Assembly: GCA_043101835.1 (NCBI GenBank) | Contig: JBICHM010000070.1 | Coordinates: 1 to 7,522 of the forward strand | Source: JBICHM01 sp043101835 | GTDB taxonomy: Bacteria; Planctomycetota; Phycisphaerae; Phycisphaerales; UBA1924 | Direction of reading: 5' to 3' | Length of the DNA stretch: 7,522 bases | Shown: one piece after another, positions 1 through 5,573 of the stretch | How the letters are laid out: every line of letters starts with the position of its first letter | Position numbering within the stretch: position 1 is the first letter of the stretch | Program-made: the position numbers and the translations under genes | Notes under the pieces: model-generated | Told to the model about the DNA's origin: nothing | Database searches by the model: none | What the model saw: only the letters and a program-made list of their open reading frames with translations

Positions 1-357
1 GCCAGACGCCCCGCCCACGCCCGCGCCCACCGCCATCGCCGCGAGCGCGCCCAGCGCGATCGCCACCGCCGGCGGCAGGCCGCCCGCCGCCTGCATCACC
101 ACCGCCGCGACGACGCCCGTGAGCGCGACCAGCGACCCCACCGAGAGATCGATGCCCCCCGTGATGATGATCGCCGTCATCCCGAAGGCGATCGTGCCCT
201 CAAAGGACACCTGGCGCACCACGTTGACGAGATTGTCGGCGCGGAGGAATCGCCCGTCGGTGAGGAAGGCGGCGCCAATCACCAGCAGCGCGAGGATGAT
301 CGGCATCCGCGCCGAGAGGGCAGTCCGCCACGCGCGAGCCGCAGGCGCACGGGTCAC
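1..357 (-). CDS. Sugar ABC transporter permease, RbsC-like (3' end beyond the window)
   Basis: Inner-membrane permease of a ribose/xylose/galactose-type ABC importer; it forms the channel energised by the neighbouring ATPase. Only 119 residues are present and the gene runs off the left edge. Seen: a GTG start whose first bases overlap the stop of the ATPase gene (GTGA, 4-base overlap), a short Arg/Ala-rich cytoplasmic N-terminus, and hydrophobic segments at about residues 18-33, 52-66, 75-90 and 97-113. The motif GGIDLSVGS at 67-75 is the conserved signature of the RbsC/XylH/AraH permease family (BPD_transp_2). The 4-base overlap suggests translational coupling. A later ATG at residue 18 is possible but would cut into the first membrane segment. 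Family assignment is firm; the substrate cannot be read from this part. Confidence 0.9.
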   Translation of the reverse strand, partial: MTRAPAARAWRTALSARMPIILALLVIGAAFLTDGRFLRADNLVNVVRQVSFEGTIAFGMTAIIITGGIDLSVGSLVALTGVVAAVVMQAAGGLPPAVAIALGALAAMAVGAGVGGASG

Positions 358-1862
358 GCGACCCGCCCCCCCACCGCAAGTCGCATCACATCCTCCTGCG
401 TCACCGTGCGATCCATGTTCGCCAGCGTACCGACGAGGCGCCCCTCGCGCATCACGCCGATGCGGTCGCCGAGGGCCAGGACCTCGGGCAGGTCGCTGGA
501 GATCACCAGCACCGCCCCGCCGCGCGCGACGATGGCGTCGATCAGCACGTGGATCTCCCCCTTGGCGCCGACATCGACGCCGCGCGTCGGCTCATCGAAG
601 ATGTACACCGGGTAGTCGCGCAGCAGCCAGCGCGCGATCAGCGCCTTCTGCTGGTTGCCGCCCGACAGCGTGCGCGCCTCGGCCTCCGGCCCCGCGGCGC
701 GGATCGCGCGCTCGGCCAGCAGGCGGCGCGCGATCGCCCGCTCGCGCCGCACGCTGAGCACGCCGCCCCACGACGCGCTCGACCGCTCCGCCAGCAGCAG
801 GTTCTCCCGCAGCGGACGGAAGAGCAGCAGTCCCTCCCGCTTTCGATCCTCTGGGATCATCGCCACACCTGCGCGCTGCGCCGCCCGCGGCGTGCGGAAC
901 GGGCCCGCCGTGTCGCCGATGAGCACGGCTCCCGCAGCCACCGGCGCCGCGCCGAAGATCGCCCGCGCCACCGAGCTGCGCCCCGACCCCACCAGCCCCG
1001 CCAGGCACAGCGCCTCACCGGTGCGCACCTCGAACGACACATCGGCGCACCGCCCCACCACCGTCAGGCCCTCGACCGCCAGCGCCGCCGCCCCCGGCGT
1101 GCGCCGCGACGGCGCGTGCGCCGCCACATCGCGCCCCACCGCCTCGCGGATCAGCGTCGCCTCGTCCGTCTCCCCGATCGATCGTGTCGACACATGGCGT
1201 CCGTCGCGCAGCACCGTCACCGCGCCGGCGAGCGTGAAGATCTCCTCCATCCGGTGCGAGATGTACAGCACGCTCACGCCGCGCGCCGTCAGCCCGCGCA
1301 CGATGCCGAAGAGCGTCGCCACCTCGGGCGGCGTCAGCACCGCCGACGGCTCGTCGAGCACCAGCGCCCGCGCCTCCATCGAGAGCGCTCGCGCGATCTC
1401 CACCATCTGCTGGTTCGCGACCGACAGCGCCCCCGCGAGCGCCCCCGGGCGCAGATCCACACCAAGGCGCTCCAGCAGCGCCACCGTCGCGCGCTCCAGC
1501 TCCCGGCGGCGCACGAGCCCCGTCCCGCGCTGCGCCGGCCAGCGACCGAGGAACACATTCTCTGCCACCGTCAGGTGCGGCGCGATCGACAGTTCCTGGT
1601 GCACCACCGCGACGCCGAGGCGCTGCGCCTCTCGCGCCGTGCGCGGGGCGACCTCCGCACCGTCGAGAAACACACGCCCCGCATCCGGGCGCACGCTCCC
1701 GCCCAGGATGTTCATCAGCGTGCTCTTGCCGGCGCCGTTCTCGCCGACGATCGCGTGCACCACGCCCGGCGCCACCTCGAACGACACCCCGTCGAGCGCG
1801 ACCACGCCCCCGAACCGCTTCGAGACCCCCTCGAACCGCAGGCGCGCGCCGGACTCAGGCAT
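354..1862 (-). CDS. Sugar ABC transporter ATP-binding protein, RbsA/MglA-like, two nucleotide-binding domains
   Basis: Cytoplasmic ATPase that powers uptake of a sugar. Its 502 residues match the usual length of RbsA-type proteins, which carry two fused nucleotide-binding domains. Domain 1: Walker A GENGAGKST at 40-48, Q-loop Q89, signature LSVANQQ at 146-152, Walker B ALVLDEP at 166-172, H-loop H203. Domain 2: a degenerate P-loop GLVGSGRSS at 289-297 without the Walker lysine, signature LSGGNQQ at 399-405, Walker B VYIFDEP at 419-425, and serine (ISSDLPE) where the H-loop histidine would be. The degenerate second site is normal for this family, so it is not a sign of decay. The ATG start overlaps the stop of the upstream binding-protein gene by 8 bases, and the stop overlaps the permease start by 4 bases. 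The Shine-Dalgarno sequence is weak, which fits coupled translation. Confidence 0.96.
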   Translation of the reverse strand: MPESGARLRFEGVSKRFGGVVALDGVSFEVAPGVVHAIVGENGAGKSTLMNILGGSVRPDAGRVFLDGAEVAPRTAREAQRLGVAVVHQELSIAPHLTVAENVFLGRWPAQRGTGLVRRRELERATVALLERLGVDLRPGALAGALSVANQQMVEIARALSMEARALVLDEPSAVLTPPEVATLFGIVRGLTARGVSVLYISHRMEEIFTLAGAVTVLRDGRHVSTRSIGETDEATLIREAVGRDVAAHAPSRRTPGAAALAVEGLTVVGRCADVSFEVRTGEALCLAGLVGSGRSSVARAIFGAAPVAAGAVLIGDTAGPFRTPRAAQRAGVAMIPEDRKREGLLLFRPLRENLLLAERSSASWGGVLSVRRERAIARRLLAERAIRAAGPEAEARTLSGGNQQKALIARWLLRDYPVYIFDEPTRGVDVGAKGEIHVLIDAIVARGGAVLVISSDLPEVLALGDRIGVMREGRLVGTLANMDRTVTQEDVMRLAVGGRVA

Positions 1863-2832
1863 CGCCGGCCTGCGCGGCGCTGTCCTGTTCGCCCGTGAAA
1901 CGCCCTACCTCAACCGGCACGACGGCCGGCGCCGTCCCGCCCGAGAGGATCGTCTCCAGCGTCTCGATCGTCAGCTGGCCGATGCGGCGCGGGTGCTGGA
2001 TCACATCGCCGTAGATGTCGCCGGCGAGGATCCGTTCGCGCGCCTCGGGCGTCGCGTCGTAGCCGACGATCGCCACCTCGCCCTGGCGCCCGCCCGACTG
2101 CACCGCCGCGAGCGCGCCGAGCGCCGAGTCGTCGTTGATCGCGAAGACGCCGTCGAGGTCCGGGTGCGCCTGCAGCAGGTCCTCCATCACACGCACTGCC
2201 TTGTCGCGCTTCCCGTCGGCCGAGAGCTCCGCGACGATTTCCACGCTCTCGTGCTGCGCCAATTCCTCACGGAAGCCGCGCACGCGATCGGTCACACTCG
2301 AGACCTCCGGGTGCGAGAGCACCGCCACACGCCCGGCGCCGCCGATCGCCTCCAGCAGCAGGCGCGCCGCCTCGCGACCGCCGGCCACATTGTCGCTCGC
2401 GATGTGGCTCACCACCTCGCCGATCGGCGAGGCGCTCGCGATGTCCGCCGTCACCACCGGCACGCCCGCGGCGTTCGCCGCCAGCACACTTGCGCCCACG
2501 CTCCTCGAATCCGCCGGGCACAGCACGATCGCGTCCACATCCTGCACCAGAAACTCGTCCACCTGGTTCGCCTGGCGCGCTGCATCAAACTCCGCGCTGA
2601 CCACGAGCAGGCGCCAACCGCGCGTGCCCGCGGCTTCCTCCAGCCCCGCGCGCAGGTCCTGGTAGAACTGGTGCTGCATCGTCAGCAGGCTGACGCCGAT
2701 GAGCGGCGCCGCGCGCTCGCTCGTGGTCCCCTCTCCCTCCGACGCCGCGCCGCCGCAGCCCAGCAGCGATAGACACACGACAAGCATCAAGAGCGGGCGC
2801 ACAGGCGGAACGCATCTTGCTGGCAGTCGCAC
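1855..2832 (-). CDS. Sugar-binding lipoprotein of an ABC importer, RbsB-like (peripla_BP_4)
   Basis: Captures the sugar and delivers it to the permease. The 325-residue product has a short basic N-terminus, a hydrophobic stretch at 13-25 and a lipobox LLGC with Cys26, so it is probably a lipid-anchored protein; a linker rich in Ser, Gly and Glu follows. The fold starts at about residue 43 (PLIGVSLL). The stretch EVVSHIASDNVAGG at 139-152 is nearly identical to E. coli RbsB. Aligned from memory, RbsB ligand residues are kept at D130, N233, D259 and Q279, but the ribose-binding Arg after D130 is Ile131, so ribose is not assured. I chose the GTG start because GGAGGT lies 7 bases upstream and the lipoprotein signal begins there. 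A longer reading from 2961 would run into the sulfotransferase gene. First gene of the ABC set. Confidence 0.93.
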   Translation of the reverse strand: MRLPARCVPPVRPLLMLVVCLSLLGCGGAASEGEGTTSERAAPLIGVSLLTMQHQFYQDLRAGLEEAAGTRGWRLLVVSAEFDAARQANQVDEFLVQDVDAIVLCPADSRSVGASVLAANAAGVPVVTADIASASPIGEVVSHIASDNVAGGREAARLLLEAIGGAGRVAVLSHPEVSSVTDRVRGFREELAQHESVEIVAELSADGKRDKAVRVMEDLLQAHPDLDGVFAINDDSALGALAAVQSGGRQGEVAIVGYDATPEARERILAGDIYGDVIQHPRRIGQLTIETLETILSGGTAPAVVPVEVGRFTGEQDSAAQAGDA

Positions 2833-2839
2833 GGCGGAT

Positions 2840-2845
2840 ACCTCC
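2840..2845 (-). promoter_or_regulatory. Ribosome binding site that fixes the binding-protein start
   Basis: On the minus strand GGAGGT is followed by 7 bases and then GTG at 2832-2830. This near-perfect Shine-Dalgarno sequence supports the GTG start over the in-frame ATG at 2961, which lies inside the upstream gene. Confidence 0.8.
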
Positions 2846-2893
2846 GGTTCGGGTCGCCGCCGATGGTACCGAAGCGTCGCCCGCGCGCTGACC

Positions 2894-3559
2894 TCAGCCC
2901 TTGAAGAGCTTCTGCACTGTCCCGCCCTGATCGTCCCAGTCGCGGCTGCTCCGCAGCGCATCGAGGAACGCCTTCGTCTCCTCGCGCGAGTTCACGCGCG
3001 GAAATGGCTCGTCCGGCACGGGCACGCCCAGGAAGGCGCACAGCGGCGCCCACCCCTGCTTCACCTCGAAGACCAGCAGACGCTCCGCGGGGATCGCCGC
3101 CTGCACCGCCGCGACATGGCGCTGGAAGTGCTCGATCATGAACTCCCGCTCCGCCATCCGCCCGTCCATCGTGCGGTAGATCGTGGCGTTGAGGAAGTCG
3201 TACGGCGGCGTGCCGCGCGCCTCGTCGATCCACCCGGGGTTCAGGATGGTTTCGTTGACAGACTCAAACCACGACTCCGGCGAGCGCACATTCAGCAGCA
3301 CCCTGGCGTCGGGGTAGTAGTCGGCGAGCTCGCGCCAGAAGGAGGCCGCGGGGTAATCGACGCAGGCGCCGTAGCCGTCGAAGATCGCCTCCCAGTCAGG
3401 CCGCCCCTCGGCCGCCGCGACCCACCCGGCCATGCGCGCCGGCTGGCTGATGACCTCCCCCATGTGGTAGCACCGCCCGACGCCGAGGCGCTCGAGCGCG
3501 AGTTTCGTGGAAGCGGTCCCGGTGCGCCCGAGGCCGGCGCCGATGACGGTGAGCGGCAT
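2894..3559 (-). CDS. Cytoplasmic sulfotransferase family protein (PAPS-dependent type)
   Basis: Predicted to move a sulfuryl group from PAPS to an unknown acceptor. The 221-residue protein has no signal peptide. The N-terminal loop GAGLGRTGTAST at 7-18 is the 5'-phosphosulfate-binding motif, in the form seen in the Sulfotransfer_4 (P-loop, PF17784-like) group. R92 and S100 in RSPESWFES have the eight-residue spacing of the 3'-phosphate-binding Arg/Ser pair. Length agrees with that group. The start has an AAGGGG element 8 bases upstream. It ends 61 bases before the binding-protein gene on the same strand, and I see no promoter or terminator in that gap, so co-transcription with the sugar importer is possible. 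The acceptor is unknown; members of this group are often annotated only by the fold. The family is well supported, the substrate not at all. Confidence 0.88.
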   Translation of the reverse strand: MPLTVIGAGLGRTGTASTKLALERLGVGRCYHMGEVISQPARMAGWVAAAEGRPDWEAIFDGYGACVDYPAASFWRELADYYPDARVLLNVRSPESWFESVNETILNPGWIDEARGTPPYDFLNATIYRTMDGRMAEREFMIEHFQRHVAAVQAAIPAERLLVFEVKQGWAPLCAFLGVPVPDEPFPRVNSREETKAFLDALRSSRDWDDQGGTVQKLFKG

Positions 3560-3604
3560 GGGTGATCCCCTTCGATGGTGGGGACAAGGTACCGCTGCAA
3601 TAGC

Positions 3605-3636
3605 GATTCGCCTCGAATTCGATTCCGGGGCGAATC
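3605..3636. promoter_or_regulatory. Inverted repeat in the divergent intergenic region
   Basis: GATTCGCCTCG at 3605-3615 pairs with CGGGGCGAATC at 3626-3636, an 11-base stem with one T-G wobble and a 10-base loop. The 10-base palindrome TCGAATTCGA (3613-3622) overlaps its left arm and loop. It lies about 46 bases upstream of the sulfotransferase ATG and 110 bases upstream of the dockerin-protein ATG, so it could be an operator or a hairpin in the sulfotransferase leader. There is no U-tract, so it is not a standard terminator. Confidence 0.45.
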
Positions 3637-3670
3637 CGAGGGTTTCCGGAATTGCGCGGTACGGCCGAGG

Positions 3671-3705
3671 GACGCAAAGAAGATCTGTACTCTTGCGTCA
3701 ACGCA
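3671..3705. promoter_or_regulatory. Second inverted repeat with an extra half-site, upstream of the dockerin-protein gene
   Basis: GACGCAA (3671-3677) and TTGCGTC (3693-3699) form a perfect 7-base inverted repeat with a 15-base spacer. An additional ACGCA at 3701-3705 repeats the left half-site, and TTGCGC at 3652-3657 resembles the right one. The cluster ends 40 bases before the chosen ATG of the plus-strand gene, a normal position for an operator. No convincing -35/-10 pair could be fixed here, so its role is inferred from position only. Confidence 0.35.
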
Positions 3706-3745
3706 CATGAGGTGGGACGATGCGCTCCAAAGAAAGGCTGCCCCG

Positions 3746-4543
3746 ATGAAGCACGCCGCACTCGGAGTCCTCTCTGCCGCCGCAGTTGTTCAGTGTGTCG
3801 CCCCCGCCTCCGGCGAAGTGCGCACGGCGAGCGCGCGCATCAGCCCCCTGGACAACGCCGGGATCGGTTGGGTGGTGCTCGACGAAAGCGGCGAAGCCAT
3901 AAACAACTCCTACCAGTCTTTGCTGCCAGGCGACCATGTCCTCCAGGTTCGGGGGAACTACAGCGCAGCGAGCGCCGACGGAGACTCGGGCATGCCCGGC
4001 CAGACTTCCGCCGGAGTTCGCCTCCTCTTTGCCGATCCGTCGCGTGTCGTTGTCTCGGGGGCGGCGGGCAGCCTCATCTCGGCGGCCTTCTGTTTGCCGG
4101 ACTCGATCGATCGCAACGAGACATTCACCGACGACCTCGACACGGCCCTCTCCATCACCGCGACCTCCTCCGACGCAGGCAGCTTTGCGACCGCGACCGT
4201 TTTCGCCCGCTGGACCGGCGATCATGGGTCGCCCGCCGCGTTCATCCTCTCCCGTGCCGCATTCATCGATGCCGGTGAATCGTCAACGAGCGCCGCTGCG
4301 TACGCGACGGTCGAAGTCGCCGTCACGATTCTCCCGCCATCCGAGGGTGAGCCGGACGCGCTCGCTTTTGATGTCGTGTCAGCAGTCCGCGAAGATCTCA
4401 ATCTGAATGGTCGTGTGGACGGGGCCGACCTCGGGCTCCTGCTCAGCGCTTGGGGTAGCGACGACCTCGTCTCCGACCTCAACGCTGACGGCGTTGTGGA
4501 CGGCGCTGACCTCGGCCTTCTTTGCGGCGCTTGGGACGTCTAG
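3746..4543 (+). CDS. Secreted protein of unknown function with a C-terminal dockerin-type repeat pair
   Basis: A 265-residue exported protein. The N-terminus has a basic residue, a hydrophobic stretch (about 4-19) and a probable signal-peptidase site near APASG (19-23). The central part (about 24-215) is rich in Ser, Ala, Thr, Asp and Val with alternating hydrophobic residues, suggesting a beta-sandwich; I recognise no catalytic motif. The last 50 residues hold two repeats, from D217 and D244, each of the form DLNxxGxVDGADLGLL: the Ca-binding loop and helix of type I dockerins. In Phycisphaerae such pairs end many secreted proteins, usually without obvious cohesins. I chose the ATG at 3746 because it begins the signal peptide and GAAAGG lies 8 bases upstream; longer readings from 3575 or 3707 add a non-signal N-terminus. 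The gene uses T- and A-ending codons visibly more often than its neighbours. It converges with the tRNA gene. Confidence 0.85.
   Translation: MKHAALGVLSAAAVVQCVAPASGEVRTASARISPLDNAGIGWVVLDESGEAINNSYQSLLPGDHVLQVRGNYSAASADGDSGMPGQTSAGVRLLFADPSRVVVSGAAGSLISAAFCLPDSIDRNETFTDDLDTALSITATSSDAGSFATATVFARWTGDHGSPAAFILSRAAFIDAGESSTSAAAYATVEVAVTILPPSEGEPDALAFDVVSAVREDLNLNGRVDGADLGLLLSAWGSDDLVSDLNADGVVDGADLGLLCGAWDV
4394..4537 (+). repeat. Two tandem dockerin repeat units within the coding sequence
   Basis: Units at 4394-4456 and 4475-4537, period 81 bases (27 codons). Both encode D-L-N-x-[ND]-G-x-V-D-G-A-D-L-G-L-L, with the acidic and Asn positions expected to bind calcium. Synonymous differences between the units show that conservation acts at the protein level. 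Confidence 0.85.
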
Positions 4544-4601
4544 GCATCTCGTGACGACGCCCGCGAGGCGGTCGCCCTGTCCCGGCTCTTCAGCCTCCAA
4601 C

Positions 4602-4631
4602 GAAAAAGGCCCCGCCACACAGGCGGAGCCT
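4602..4631 (-). terminator. Rho-independent terminator of the tRNA-Ala gene
   Basis: Read on the minus strand, AGGCTCCGCC and GGCGGGGCCT form a 10-base stem (one G-U pair) with a 5-base loop, and the T run at 4607-4603 overlaps the stem end. It begins 7 bases after the tRNA 3' end. On the plus strand the stem has a C/A mismatch and no U-tract, so it would serve the converging dockerin gene poorly. Confidence 0.85.
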
Positions 4632-4638
4632 CTTCAAG

Positions 4639-4711
<73 letters not shown>

Positions 4712-4766
4712 ATGGGATTCGGTTGTCGCCCCCCGCCTGAACCGGCGGCCCGGCGGGGAACGGCTC

Positions 4767-4794
4767 ACAGTATCGGCGAATCCGCCCCGGTCAA
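4767..4794 (-). promoter_or_regulatory. Sigma-70-like promoter for tRNA-Ala
   Basis: On the minus strand TTGACC (4794-4789), a 16-base spacer and TACTGT (4772-4767). The -35 is a 5/6 match; the -10 is weak (3/6). The start would lie near 4760, giving a leader of about 50 bases before the tRNA, to be removed by RNase P. It lies in the 136-base gap shared with the divergent rlmE gene. Confidence 0.5.
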
Positions 4795-4834
4795 GCCAGC
4801 AGGATTCGGCCGATGCCGAGGCGTGCTGCGCCCG

Positions 4835-4840
4835 TAGACT
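4835..4840 (+). promoter_or_regulatory. Candidate -10 element for a leaderless rlmE transcript
   Basis: TAGACT (4/6 to TATAAT) ends 7 bases before the A of the rlmE ATG, so transcription would begin at or next to the start codon. No Shine-Dalgarno sequence precedes the ATG (the 7 bases are CCGCCCC). No good -35 is visible, which weakens the call. Confidence 0.4.
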
Positions 4841-4847
4841 CCGCCCC

Positions 4848-5480
4848 ATGCGCCGGAAGGACTGGAACGACGACGCCTTCACGAAGCGCGCCCAGCGCGA
4901 GGGGTACCTTGCGCGCTCCGCCTACAAGCTCCTCGAGATCGACGAGAAGAAGCGGCTCCTCCGCCCCGGCGCGAGCGTCCTCGACCTCGGCTGCGCACCG
5001 GGCGCCTGGCTGCAGGTCGCCAGCCGCCTCGTCGGGCCAAAGGGCAGGGTCGTCGGCATCGACCTCCAGCCCGTCCGCGCCCGCATCGCGGCCAATGTCC
5101 GCACGCTCGTCGGCGATATCGATGCCACAGCGCCCGAGACGCTGCTCGCCGAACTGGTCGCGCTCGGGGCTCCCGAAGGCCACCTATTCGACTGCGTCCT
5201 CAGCGACATGGCCCCGTCCACCGGCGGCGGGGGCGGCGGCTCCGCCGACCACTTCCGCTCGGTCCACCTTTGCGAGCGCGTCCTCGACCTCCTCCCAGGC
5301 CTCCTCCGGCCCGGCGGCAATCTGGCCATGAAGGTCTTCGAGGGCGAGGCCTACCCCGACCTGCTCGCCCGAACCGCCGGCTGCTTCGAGAAGGCCAGGG
5401 GCTTCAAACCCAAGGCCAGCCGCGACGCCTCGCGCGAGATGTACATCGTCGCCCACGCCTTCCGCCCGCCCAGGGGCTGA
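4848..5480 (+). CDS. rlmE: Ribosomal RNA large subunit methyltransferase E (RlmE/FtsJ/RrmJ)
   Basis: Transfers a methyl group from S-adenosylmethionine to the 2'-OH of U2552 (E. coli numbering) in the A-loop of 23S rRNA, late in 50S assembly. The 210-residue protein is full length for the family. SAM-binding motif I is VLDLGCAPGAW at 44-54, followed by acidic D72 at the next strand (VVGIDLQP). The catalytic K-D-K-E tetrad is visible as K27 (RSAYKLLE), D120 (LSDMAPS), K162 (AMKVFEG) and E197 (SREMYIV). A run of six glycines at 126-131 follows the DMAPST motif, where most homologues have a mixed loop before the RSxxLCE helix. No Shine-Dalgarno sequence is present; a -10-like element sits just upstream. 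Transcribed divergently from tRNA-Ala. It appears monocistronic, since the next gene has its own promoter. Confidence 0.97.
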   Translation: MRRKDWNDDAFTKRAQREGYLARSAYKLLEIDEKKRLLRPGASVLDLGCAPGAWLQVASRLVGPKGRVVGIDLQPVRARIAANVRTLVGDIDATAPETLLAELVALGAPEGHLFDCVLSDMAPSTGGGGGGSADHFRSVHLCERVLDLLPGLLRPGGNLAMKVFEGEAYPDLLARTAGCFEKARGFKPKASRDASREMYIVAHAFRPPRG

Positions 5481-5538
5481 CTTCCCGCGCCGCGGCGTCG
5501 GACGGTGTCCAGATTCTTTACCGACAGTATTATTTGTC

Positions 5539-5567
5539 TTGACATACATCGCCATCGGTGCGATAGT
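5539..5567 (+). promoter_or_regulatory. Strong sigma-70-type promoter for the ArsR-SRPBCC operon
   Basis: TTGACA (5539-5544, perfect -35), a 17-base spacer and GATAGT (5562-5567, 4/6 -10). Only 6 bases separate the -10 from an in-frame GTG at 5574, so the message would start at or near the start codon. Local sequence before it (5519-5540) is AT-rich compared with the rest of the window. Confidence 0.8.
5548..5564. promoter_or_regulatory. Possible operator between -35 and -10
   Basis: ATCGC (5548-5552) and GCGAT (5560-5564) form an inverted repeat with a 7-base gap, lying between the -35 and -10 and overlapping the latter. A dimeric ArsR-type protein bound here would block RNA polymerase. The arms are only 5 bases, so chance is quite possible; autoregulation is inferred from position. 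Confidence 0.35.
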
Positions 5568-5573
5568 GCCGGC

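Noticed and set aside
289..297. Degenerate second P-loop of the sugar ATPase (protein residues 289-297) as a sign of gene decay
   Set aside because: RbsA-type proteins normally have a degenerate second Walker A site; the rest of the domain is intact.
119..757. A 212-codon plus-strand frame across the permease and ATPase genes
   Set aside because: It is antisense to the RbsC-like signature and the ATPase C-terminus, and its composition is Arg/Pro-rich.
549..1898. A 449-codon plus-strand frame opposite the ATPase gene
   Set aside because: The product is almost all Arg, His, Ala and Gln, a typical shadow of a GC-rich gene.
655..2772. A 705-codon open frame on the plus strand opposite the ATPase and binding-protein genes
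   Set aside because: It is antisense to two genes with clear family motifs; its translation is Arg/Ala/Ser-rich with no recognisable domain, as expected of stop-poor GC-rich DNA.
2833..2961. A longer N-terminus for the sugar-binding protein from an ATG at 2961
   Set aside because: It would overlap the end of the sulfotransferase gene and bury the lipoprotein signal peptide; the GTG at 2832 has a near-perfect Shine-Dalgarno sequence.
3575..3745. Upstream starts (3575, 3707) for the dockerin-repeat protein
   Set aside because: They add an N-terminus with no signal-peptide character and cover the intergenic inverted repeats; the ATG at 3746 begins the signal peptide.
4775..4784. GGCGAATCCG shared between the tRNA promoter spacer and the repeat at 3629-3638
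   Set aside because: Many 10-base matches are expected by chance in a 7.5-kb window of biased composition.
5497..5525. GTCGG/CCGAC inverted repeat after rlmE as a terminator
   Set aside because: The stem is only 5 bases with a 19-base loop and no proper U-tract follows; a nested GGAC-ggt-GTCC stem is also too weak.
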